A stretch of DNA of 64,000 bases from Nocardiopsis dassonvillei_B. GTDB taxonomy: Bacteria; Actinomycetota; Actinomycetes; Streptosporangiales; Streptosporangiaceae. Under the pieces are notes generated by a model. The model had not been told where the DNA came from, did not search any database, and was given only the letters and a program-made list of their open reading frames with translations. The translations under genes were made by a program, and so were the position numbers. Location of the stretch: positions 6,262,001-6,326,000 of the forward strand of contig NZ_OZ186815.1 of assembly GCF_964273065.1 (NCBI RefSeq). Reading direction: 5' to 3'. Positions within the stretch are counted from its first letter, which is position 1. Every line of letters starts with the position of its first letter. Below are positions 42,116 through 51,900 of this stretch, piece by piece.

Positions 42116-42967
42116 ATGCCCCGGAGGAACCCGGCCACAGGGCGGGACCCCCGTCCCGTCGACGCGGACGCGGTCCTGTGGAACCTGAGGGAGGCGCCGG
42201 CCCCGAACGGTCCGTGCCTGGTCCTGCTGCCGCACGCCGGAGGCAGCGCGCACTACTACACCCCCTGGGCGGACCGCCTTCCCGCGGAGGCCGGGCTCCG
42301 GATCGCCCAGTACCCCGGCCGGGGGAACAGGTTCGCGGAGGGCGTGCCCGCATCGATGGCCGAACTGAGCGATCCCGTCGCGGCGGTCCTGCTCGAACAC
42401 CCCGGAGACGTCGTCCTGTTCGGCCACAGCATGGGCTCCCTGGTCGCCTACGAGGTGGCCCGTCGACTGACCGCCCGCGGCCGCCCGCCGTCGGCGCTGA
42501 TCGTGTCGGCGTGCAGGGCGCCCTTCCTGGCCAACCCCAGCCCCGTACATCCGGCCGCGCTCACGGACGCGGACCTCGTGGAGGCGCTCCGCCGACGCGG
42601 CGGGACCGATCCCGCCATCCTCGGCGAACCCGAACTGCACCCGGTCATCCTCCCTCCCGTCCGGGCCGACTTCGCCATCGACGACGAGTACCGGTGCCCC
42701 GATCCGGCACCCACCCTGGACTGCCCGGTGGTCGTCGTGGGAGGGGAGGCCGACCCCGTCGTCCCCGTCGCCGCGCTTCGCGCCTGGGAGGACGTGACCG
42801 GAGGCCGGACCCGTGTCCGGACCGTACCCGGCGGCCACTTCTACTTCGACGAGGCCGCCTCCTCGATGGCCTCTCTGCTGGACACCGTCCGTGCCACCGT
42901 TCACGGCGTGGCACGGAACCCCGACCCGGAAACCGCCCGGGCTCCCATGGGAAAGGGATGGACCTGA
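42116..42967 (+). CDS. Type II thioesterase, 283 aa
   Basis: Alpha/beta-hydrolase of the TEII class: LVLLPHAGGSAHYYTPWADR near the N-terminus, nucleophile FGHSMGSLVAYEVA (about residue 105), acid in VVVGGEADPVVPVAA (about 205-215) and His in VPGGHFYFDEAA (about 242). TEII enzymes strip stalled or wrong groups from carrier domains. A few homologues instead shuttle aminoacyl groups between carriers (SyrC-like function), which would be useful here because the NRPS has an A-less module. An AGGAGGAG ribosome site precedes the ATG. It overlaps the oxygenase gene by one base. Confidence 0.92.
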   Translation: MPRRNPATGRDPRPVDADAVLWNLREAPAPNGPCLVLLPHAGGSAHYYTPWADRLPAEAGLRIAQYPGRGNRFAEGVPASMAELSDPVAAVLLEHPGDVVLFGHSMGSLVAYEVARRLTARGRPPSALIVSACRAPFLANPSPVHPAALTDADLVEALRRRGGTDPAILGEPELHPVILPPVRADFAIDDEYRCPDPAPTLDCPVVVVGGEADPVVPVAALRAWEDVTGGRTRVRTVPGGHFYFDEAASSMASLLDTVRATVHGVARNPDPETARAPMGKGWT

Positions 42968-44013
42968 TGACGTTCGACGACACGAACCCCGCCGGGGTGC
43001 GAACGAGGGTGACGCGCTCGCCCGGCGCGCCCCCCGTCCTGACCGCGTCCGGGGTGGCCACCCTGGACGAGGCGGTGCGGTGGCTGGACGCCGAACGCGA
43101 AGGTGTCCTCGACGAACTCGGCCGTTCCGGCTGCCTCGTCATCCGGGGGCTGCCGGTCACCGGCACCGGGGACTTCGCCCGGGTGCGCGACGTACTTCTG
43201 CCCGCCCCCGCCGCGTACAAGGAGAAGGCGACACCGAGGACCGACTACGGCCACGGCCTGTTCTCCTCCACCGACCTGCCCGCGGTGCAGCCCATCGCCC
43301 TGCACAACGAGAACAGCTACACCCTGGACTTCCCCGGCACCCTGCTGTTCTGCTGTGCGAGGGTCCCCGCCACGGGCGGTGCGACGACCGTCGGCGACAT
43401 GAGGACCGTGCTCGACCTGGTCCCGGCGGAGCTGCGCGCCAGGTTCGAGGAGCACGGCTGGCTCCTGGTCCGCAACTACTCCGCACTGGCCGGGCTGCCC
43501 TGGCAGACGAGTTTCGGAACCGACTCCCGGGAGGAGGTGGAGGCCTACTGCCGGCGGAACCTGATCGGCTGCACCTGGCTGGAGGACGGGTCGCTGCGCA
43601 CCGTCCAGCGGCGGTCCGCCGTCGTCACGCACCCCCGCACCGGTGAGCGGGTGTGGTTCAACCACGTCGCCTTCTGGAACCGCTGGTCCCTCGACGAGGA
43701 CGTCCGCGACGTCCTGCTCGACACCTACGGGGAGGACGGACTGCCCTTCGACACCAGGCTCGGCGACGGCACACCGCTCACCCGCGAGGAGGTCGGCGCA
43801 CTCAACGACGCCTACCGCGCCGCCACCCTGCGGGAGCCCTACCGGCAGGGCGACCTGCTGCTCGTGGACAACATCCTCAACGCCCACGGCCGGGAGGCCT
43901 ACACGGGAGAGCGCAGCGTTCTCGTGGCCATGGGGGACCCCGTCGCGCTCGACGAGTGCGAGCCCACCGTCGACCCCGCGCCCGGGCACACCGCACCGCT
44001 GGGGGCGGCGTGA
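42967..44013 (+). CDS. TauD/SyrP-like Fe(II)/2-oxoglutarate oxygenase, 348 aa
   Basis: The iron-binding H-x-E motif reads IALHNENSYTLDFPGTLLFC (about residues 111-130), with the HNExSY...P pattern seen in SyrP-like amino-acid hydroxylases of NRPS systems. The distal His and the 2-oxoglutarate Arg fall in LLLVDNILNAHGREAYTGERSVLVAMG (about 300-320). SyrP hydroxylates aspartate bound to a carrier domain. The start is coupled to the thioesterase stop (TGATG) and its own stop overlaps the free-standing A-T gene (GTGA), so the oxygenase very probably acts on the amino acid loaded by that A-T protein, or on a peptidyl-carrier intermediate. Confidence 0.87.
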   Translation: MTFDDTNPAGVRTRVTRSPGAPPVLTASGVATLDEAVRWLDAEREGVLDELGRSGCLVIRGLPVTGTGDFARVRDVLLPAPAAYKEKATPRTDYGHGLFSSTDLPAVQPIALHNENSYTLDFPGTLLFCCARVPATGGATTVGDMRTVLDLVPAELRARFEEHGWLLVRNYSALAGLPWQTSFGTDSREEVEAYCRRNLIGCTWLEDGSLRTVQRRSAVVTHPRTGERVWFNHVAFWNRWSLDEDVRDVLLDTYGEDGLPFDTRLGDGTPLTREEVGALNDAYRAATLREPYRQGDLLLVDNILNAHGREAYTGERSVLVAMGDPVALDECEPTVDPAPGHTAPLGAA

Positions 44014-45848
44014 CGACGGCCGCCGGACACGGAGCGGACACCCCGGACCTGCTCGACCGCCTCGCCCGCCAGCCCGGCCACCGGGACGCCGTCGTCCACG
44101 CGGGGACGACGCTCACCTTCGACCGCCTCAGGGACGAGGCGGCCCTCATCGCCCGGTGGCTGGGGACGCGGTCGGTCGGCCGCGGCGGTGTGGTCGCACT
44201 CCACCTGCCCCGCGGCACCGAACTGGTCCCGGCGATCCTGGGAACACTGACCGCCGGCGCGGCCTACCTCCCGGTCGACCCGGAACTGCCGGCCGGCCGG
44301 CGCCGGACGCTCCTGGACGAGGCCCGGGCGGACCTCGTACTGGTCGCCTGCCTCGCCGACGACCGGGAGGGCGACCACGGTCCGTGTGCACGGCAGTCCG
44401 TCGAGGGGCACCAGGCGTACGCCTGGTGCACGGCGGTGCCGCGTCCGGACCCCTCCGGAGGGCGCCTGCCGTACCGGCCCGCCCCCGCGGACCCGGCGGA
44501 CCTCGCCTACGTCATCCACACGTCCGGTTCCACCGGACGCCCCAAGGGGGTCGAGATCACCCGCGGGGCGGTTTCCGCGCTCCTCGCGGAGTTGGAGGCC
44601 GTGGGGGTGGCCGACGCCGGCGCGGGCAGGGTCGGGTGGAACGCCTCCGCGTCCTTCGACGCCTCGGTGCAGCAGTGGATCAGGGTGTGTCGGGGCGACA
44701 CCCTCGTCGTCCTGGACGAGGCGGTCCGCACCGACCCCGCGGCCATGGCAGCGGAAGCCGCGCGAAGCCGCCTCACCCACCTCGACATGACCCCCTCGCA
44801 CGCGGACGTCCTCCTCGACCACCTGGAGGAGCACGTCCCCGCGGGGCGGCTCCCCGAGCCCCTGCACCTCCTCATCGGAGGAGAGCCGATCAGCCCCGCC
44901 CTGTGGAGGCGGATCACCGCTCTGGTCGAACGCGGAGCGATCCGGGCGACCAACCTCTACGGCCCCACCGAGTGCACCGTCGACGCGACCTCGTGTCGCA
45001 TCGCCCCGGAGGCCCCCGCACCGCACATCGGCACGGTCCTCCCCGGGCTGCGCCTGCGCCTGCTGGACGCCGCCCTCGCCCCCGTCGAACCCGGAGTGCC
45101 CGGCGAGATCCACCTCTCCGGGGACCGCCTGGCCCGCGGCTACCGGCATGCGCCGGCCCGCACGGCCGAACGGTTCGTCCCCGACCCCCACGGGGCGCCG
45201 GGCTCGCGGATGTACCGCACCGGAGACCTCGCCCGCCTGCTGGAGGACGGCACCCTGGAATACCTCGGCCGGACGGACTCCCAGCTCAAGCTGCGCGGCC
45301 ACCGGACGGAGCCGGGGGAGGTCGAGGCCGTGCTCGCGGACCACCCCGAGGTGGCCGAAGCCGTGGCCGTCCTCCGCGGGGAGGCGCCGAACGAACGGCT
45401 GGTCGCCTACTGCCGGGTTCCGTCCGGGGACACGGACGGCCTCGCCGAGCGCGTCGAGCGGTTCGCCCGTGACCTCCTCCCGCCGGCCATGCTCCCGTCC
45501 CGGCTCGTCATGCTCCGGGAGTTCCCCCGCACGGTGAACGGCAAGCTCGACCGCGCGGCCCTGCCCGAACCCGACGGACCGTCGCGGGCCGACGCCGCCG
45601 ACGGGCTCTCCCCGGCCGAGGAGATGATCGCCGAGGTCTGGTCCGCGGTCCTGGGAGTGGACCGCGTCGAACCCACCGCCGACTTCTTCCGGCTCGGGGG
45701 GCACTCCCTCCTCGCGATCAAGCTGGTGGCCCGGGTCAAGGCCTCCTCCGGGGTCGCCATCCCGCTCACCGCGGTCTACGAGAACCCCCGTCTCAGGGAC
45801 CTGGCCGCCGTCATCGACGCCGAGCTCTCCCGGAGCGCCGCCCGTTGA
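44010..45848 (+). CDS. Free-standing adenylation-thiolation (A-T) didomain, 612 aa, Gln-like code
   Basis: A domain (about 20-505) with P-loop VIHTSGSTGRPKGVEI, LYGPTECTVDAT and GRTDSQLKLRGHRTEPGEVE; final Lys in TVNGKLDR; T domain with FRLGGHSLLAI (Ser about 568). There is no C domain. Positions lining the pocket read D-A-Q-D-L-G-L-V-D-K, one residue from the textbook glutamine code DAQDLGVVDK. Glutamine or a close relative is therefore the best prediction. The GTG start overlaps the oxygenase stop. It is followed by an NRPS whose first module lacks an A domain, so the two should work together: residue activated here, possibly hydroxylated, then passed on. Confidence 0.9.
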   Translation: MTTAAGHGADTPDLLDRLARQPGHRDAVVHAGTTLTFDRLRDEAALIARWLGTRSVGRGGVVALHLPRGTELVPAILGTLTAGAAYLPVDPELPAGRRRTLLDEARADLVLVACLADDREGDHGPCARQSVEGHQAYAWCTAVPRPDPSGGRLPYRPAPADPADLAYVIHTSGSTGRPKGVEITRGAVSALLAELEAVGVADAGAGRVGWNASASFDASVQQWIRVCRGDTLVVLDEAVRTDPAAMAAEAARSRLTHLDMTPSHADVLLDHLEEHVPAGRLPEPLHLLIGGEPISPALWRRITALVERGAIRATNLYGPTECTVDATSCRIAPEAPAPHIGTVLPGLRLRLLDAALAPVEPGVPGEIHLSGDRLARGYRHAPARTAERFVPDPHGAPGSRMYRTGDLARLLEDGTLEYLGRTDSQLKLRGHRTEPGEVEAVLADHPEVAEAVAVLRGEAPNERLVAYCRVPSGDTDGLAERVERFARDLLPPAMLPSRLVMLREFPRTVNGKLDRAALPEPDGPSRADAADGLSPAEEMIAEVWSAVLGVDRVEPTADFFRLGGHSLLAIKLVARVKASSGVAIPLTAVYENPRLRDLAAVIDAELSRSAAR

Positions 45849-45921
45849 GACGGGCCGCCCCCGGCCCACCGACGTCCCACGCCCCGCCCGCCGGTCGCGT
45901 CGACCCACCGAAGGAGCAGCC

Positions 45922-48900
45922 TTGATCCCCCTCTCGTACGCCCAGGGGCGCCTGTGGTTCGCCAACCGCGTCGAAGGCACCGAGAGCGTCTACAACGTGC
46001 CGCTGGTGCTCCGGTTCGGCCGCGGTCTGCGCCCCGCGGAACTGCGGTCCGCCCTGGACGACGTGGTGGAGCGGCACGAGGTGTTGCGCACCGTCTTCGT
46101 GGAACACGGCGGCGAGCCCTTCCAGCGCGTGCTCACGGACCCGGGGGACTATCCGTCACTGGTCGTCGAGAGGTGCTCCGAGGACGAGGTGCGGCACCGG
46201 GTGGAGGCGTTCGCCCGACAGCCCTTCGACCTCTCGAAGGACGTTCCGCTCAGAGCCCGTCTCTTCGAGACCGGCACGGACCCGGCCGTGCTGGTGCTCC
46301 TGGCGCACCACATCGTCACCGACGGCTGGTCGGAGGCGGTCCTCCTGCGCGATCTGGCGTCGGCCTACCGGTCCAGGTGCGGGGGTGCCGCCCCCGGATG
46401 GGAGCCGCTGCCGGTGCAGTACGCGGACTTCACCCTGTGGCAGGAGGAGCTGCTCGGCCGCCCGGACGACCCCGGCAGCCTCCTGGCGGCCAGGACGGAC
46501 TTCTGGAGGCGGACCCTGCGGGGCGCGCCCGAAGCGCTCGACCTCCCCTACGACCGGCCCCGCCCGGCCGTGCCCACGAACCGCGGATCACGTGTCCTGG
46601 TGGAACTCGACACCGATTTCCACGGCCGTCTGCTGGCATCGGCCGACAGGCACGACTGCACCGTGCTGATGGTGGTCCAGGCGGCGCTGGCGCTCACGCT
46701 CTCGGCGGCCGGCGCGGGCTCGGACCTGCCGATCGGCACCCCCGTGGCGGGCCGGGACGACCCCGCTCTGGAGGACCTGGTCGGCTTCTTCGTCAACATG
46801 GTGGTCCTGCGCACCGACACCTCGGGTTCGCCGACCTCCGCCGAGCTGCTGGGCCGGGTCCGGGAGACGGACCTGGACGCCTTCGCCCACCAGGACGCCC
46901 CCTTCGAGCGCATCGTCGACGCGGTCGCCCCCGAACGCGGCACCGCCCACCCGCTGTTCCAGGTGTCGGTCACGGCGCACACCACCACCGCGGCCGCGGC
47001 CCGTGCGGACTTCCACGGAGTGGAGTCCGTCGAGGTGTCGACCGTCGACCTCGACACCGCCAAGTTCGACCTGGCCGTCGCCCTGGAGGACGTGCGCGGA
47101 GCCGACGGCTCCCCGGAGGTGCTGCGCCTGTCCCTCGCGTACGCGCTGGACGTCTTCGACGAGGCCACGGCGCGCGCCCTGGCCGCCGTCCTGGAGCGCG
47201 CGCTGCGCCTGGTCGTGGACGACCCCGGAGCACGGCCGGAGCACGCGCTCGTGCTCACCGACGAGGAGAAGGCACGGCTCCTCGGGCGGCTGCCCGCACC
47301 CGCTCCCGCCGAGGTGCCGGCCTCCCCCCGCACCGAGCCGGAATCCGAGCACACCGCCTCCTTGAGCGCGCTCTTCGGCCACTTCCTGGGGAGGGAGGGC
47401 GTCGACCCCGACCAGGACTTCTTCCGCTCCGGAGGCGACTCGCTCACGGCCCTGCGGTTGATCACCCGGGTCCGTTCGCAGTACGGCGTCGAGCTGTCGG
47501 TCCGCGACTTCTTCGCCGACCCCACGGTGAGGGGACTGGGCGCGCTCCTCACCCGGGCCGGGGACCGGCCGGCGCAGCCGGCCCTCGCCCCCCGCCCCCG
47601 CGACGGGTCCATCCCGCTCTCCCACGCCCAGCGGCGGCTCTGGTTCATCGACCAGTCGGGCGGGGACACGGGCGTCTACAACGTGCCGCTGGTGCTGCGT
47701 TTCCGGGGCGGGGCGGACACGGCCGCGCTGGGGGCGGCCCTGGGGGACGTGGTGGAGCGGCACGAGGTGCTGCGGACGGTGTTCCCCGTGGTGGGCGGGG
47801 AGCCGTCGCAGCGGGTGCTGACCGGGGCGCAGGCTCTGGAACGGCTGCCGTGGACGGTCCGCCGAGTCGACGGGGACGGGGTCCCGTCCGCGGTCGACCG
47901 TTCGGTCGGGCATCTCTTCGACACGGAGACGGACCTTCCGGTGCTGGGTGAGGGGCTGGTGCTCCCCGGAGGCGACGTCGTGCTCGTCGTGGTGGTGCGC
48001 CACATCGCGACGGACGGCTGGTCCGAGGGGGTGCTGCTGCGGGACCTGGCAGCGGCCTACGAGGCCAGGTGCGCGGGCGCCGCCCCCGGCTGGGAGCCGC
48101 TGCCCGTGCAGTACGCGGACTACGCCCTCTGGCAGAGGGAACTGCTGGACGGCGCCGACGGGGGCGAGGGCGTCGCCCGGCGGCAGCTGGACTACTGGAC
48201 GCGGCGGCTCGAGGGCATCCCGCAACCGCTCGAACTCCCCCTGGACCGGCCCAGGCCCGAGGAGCCCACCGGCGCAGGAGGGACCGTCCTGTTCCAGGTG
48301 GACGAGGACGTCCACCGGGCTCTGCTCACCCTCGCCGCCGATCACGGCTGCACCCTGTTCATGGTGCTCCAGGCGGCCGTGGCGGTCGTCCTGGACCGGT
48401 CGGGCGCCGGTCCGGACGTGCCGTTGGGAACAGCGGTGACGGGCCGCGGGGACCCCCTGTTGGACGACCTGGTCGGCTTCTTCGTCAACACGGTGGTCCT
48501 GCGCACCGACACCTCGGGGGCGCCTTCGTTCGGAGAACTGCTGGAGAGGGTGCGGCGGACGGACCTGGAGGCGTTCTCGCACCAGGACGTGCCGTTCGAA
48601 CAGGTCGTGGAGGCGGTCGCCCCGGACCGGTCGGCGGCGCACCACCCGCTGTTCCAGGTGATGGTCGTACTCCAGGACCGCGCCGACGCCCTCCCGGGAT
48701 TCGCGGGAGCGGACGTCGCACGGGAGCCCTTCGAGTGGCGGGCTGCGAAGTTCGACCTGACGTTCGCCTTCGCCGAGGCCGGGAACGGACTGGGGTGCGG
48801 CGCGGAGTTCGCGCTGGACGTGTTCGACCGGTCCACGGTGGAATCCCTGGTGGACCGCCTGTGCCGGGTCCTGGAGGCGGTGGCCTCCGATCCGGGGATC

Positions 48901-51900
48901 GGTATCGCCGACCTCCCCCTGTGGCCGGACCCCCCGGAGCCCGTGCAGGACACGCCCCCCGCGGCCGAGGACGCCCTCGCTGTTCCGGTCCACCGCGCCC
49001 TGGAGGGATGGGCCCGCCGCACCCCCGGGGCCACGGCACTGGTCTTCGGGGAGGAACGGGTCTCCTACGGGGAACTGGACCACCGCGCCGACCTGCTCGC
49101 CGCCCACCTGCGTGAGCGGGGCGCGGGCCCCGGGGACGTGGTCGGGATCCTGCTCGAACGCGGCGTGGAATTCGCCGTGGCCGTCGTGGCCGTACTGAAG
49201 ACGGGCGCGGCCTACCTGGCCCTGGACCCCGCTCTGCCCGACATCCGCCTGACCGCGGTCGCCGTGACCGCGGCCTGCTCCCTTGCGGTCACCGACCGGG
49301 ACGGAGCCGCCCGGTTCGGCGGGACCGCCGAGCCGGTACTGGTCGACCGGGAGGCGGAGCGCATCGCACGGGCCCGTCCGGCCGACCGGTCCGCCGACGT
49401 GCCCGCCTCCTCCACCGCCTGTGTGATGTTCACGTCCGGCTCCACCGGTGAGCCCAAGGGCGTGGCCGTCTCGCACCGCTCCCTGTCCTCGGCCCTGGTC
49501 GGCCAGGACTACGCCGGGTTCGGCGCATCCAGCGTGTGGCTGCAGTCCGCTCCGGTGTCCTGGGACGGGTTCGCCCTGGAGTTCTGGGGCGCACTGCTGC
49601 ACGGCGGTACATGCGTCCTCCAACCGGGGCGGTCGCCCGAGCCCTCGGTGATGGCGGGACTCGCCGTCCGGCACGGGGTGACGACACTGTGGCTGTCGGC
49701 GGGCCTGTTCAACGTCATGCTCGACGACTATCCGGAGGCCTTCGACGCGGCACGCGACGTCCTGACCGGAGGGGAGGCCGCCTCGCCCGGCCACCTGCGC
49801 CGGTTCCGCGAACGGTTCCCCCGCGTCCGCCTCGTGCACGGGTACGGTCCGGTGGAGAGCATGGTCTTCGCCTCGGCCCACCGGGTCGAGAAGGTCGAAG
49901 GGCGGTCCGTGCCGATCGGCGCCCCCATCGCCCACCGGCGCTGTCACGTCCTGGACCGGTTCCTCCGACCCGTTCCCGAGGGGGTTCCGGGGGAGCTGTA
50001 CGTGGCCGGTGCCGGCCTGGCCCACGGATACACGGCCCGGGCCGCGCTGACGGCGGAGCGGTTCGTCCCGGATCCGTTCTCCGGGCTCCCCGGCGGGAGG
50101 ATGTACCGGACGGGCGACCGGGCGCGATGGGCCCCCGGAGGGGTGCTGGAGTTCCTCGGACGTGTCGACGACCAGGTGAAGGTGCGGGGTTTCCGCATCG
50201 AGCCCGGCGAGGTGGCCGCGGCCCTGGAGGGGATACCGGGCGTGTCCCGTGCGGCGGTCGTGGTCCGCACCGACCGCCCAAGGGACCGCCGCCTGGTGGC
50301 GTACGCGGTCCCCGAGCCGGGCGCGGAGCTCTCGGGCGCGGCGGTGCGCACCGAGGCCGCGGCGGTGCTGCCGGAGTACATGGTGCCGTCCGCGGTCGTG
50401 GTGATGGAATCCCTGCCGCTGTCCGCGAACGGCAAGCTCGACCGCAGCGCGCTGCCCGCTCCGGCCCCGGCAGCGGCCGCCTCCTCGCGCGGCCCCCGCG
50501 ACGAGGTGGAGAGGATCCTGTGCGGGCTGTTCACCGACGTGCTCGGCCTGGACACCCCCGTCGGGATCGACGACTCCTTCTTCGACCTGGGCGGCCACTC
50601 GCTGCTGGTCATGCGGCTGATCGCGCAGGTGAGGGACGCACTGGGCGCAGAACTCCTGGTGCGCCAGGTGTTCAGGCACCCCACGGTCGCCCTCCTGCGC
50701 CCCCTGGTCTCCCGGGGCGCCGCCGGTGCGGGCTCACGGCGCCCGGAGCTGCGGCCGGCACCGCGTCCGGAGCGCGTCCCGCTCTCCTACGCACAGCGCC
50801 GCATGTGGTTCCTGAACCGCGCCGAGGGGACCGACTCGACCTACAACGTCCCCCTGGTGCTCACACTCCCCGAACCGCTGGACGCGCACGCGTTCACGGC
50901 GGCCCTGGCCGATGTGGCCGCACGGCACGAGATCCTGCGCACGGTCTACGCCGAGTCGGAGGGCGAGCCCCACCAGCGGGTGCTCCCGGTGGAGGAGGCG
51001 TCGATCCCCCTGGAGCCGGCCGACGGAGGCGCGCGGCACCCCGACACGGTGCGCGAACAGGTGCGCGCCTTCTGCTCCCTGCCGTTCGACCTGTCGGTCG
51101 ACGGCCCGGTGCGGGCCCGCTCGTTCGAGTCGACCGACGGTCGCACGGTGGTCGCCGTCGTCGTGCACCACATCGCGTGCGACGGGGTGTCGATGTCCCC
51201 GCTGGCACGCGACCTCAGGCGGGCGTACCGGGCCCGCCGGGCGGGTCGGGCACCGGCGTGGGAGTCGTTGCCGGTCCAGTACACCGACTACGCGCTGTGG
51301 CAGCGCGAGGTGCTGGGTGACGCGGAGGACCCCGACTCGCTGCGCTCCGGGCAACTGGACTTCTGGCGCTCGACCCTGGCCGGCGCCCCCGAGGTCATAG
51401 CGCTGCCGACCGACTTCCCGCGGCCCGCGCGCCCGACCCGCCGGGGCGCGAGGAGGTCGCTGCGACTGACCCCCGGGGCCTCCGACAGGATCACCGCACT
51501 GGCCCGCGCGCACGCGGCGACCCCTTTCATGGTCGTGCACGCCGCCCTGGCCGCGATGCTGGCTCGTCTGGGCGCCGGACCGGACATCGTCCTGGGCACC
51601 CCGACCGCCGGGCGCCCCGACCCCGCTCTGGACGATGCGGTGGGGTTCTTCGTCAACACCCTGGTCCTGCGCACCGACGTCTCCGGGGACCCGTCGTTCG
51701 CCGACCTCCTGGAACGTGTCCGCGATGCGGACCTGGCCGCGTTCGACCACCAGGACGTGCCCTTCGAAGAGGTGGTCGAGGCCCTCAACCCGGCCCGGAG
51801 CACGGCCTACAACCCCCTCTTCCAGGTGATGTTCGCAGCCGAGCACGGCGGCCACGACCCCGACGGGTGGACGGCGGCCGCACCGGACGGAGAGGACGGG

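Noticed and set aside
35003..42904. A 2633-codon open frame on the minus strand opposite the first NRPS gene
   Set aside because: It lies antisense to a clear NRPS with intact motifs; its sequence is low-complexity Arg/Gly/Val/His and has no family signature. Long antisense frames are expected at this GC content.
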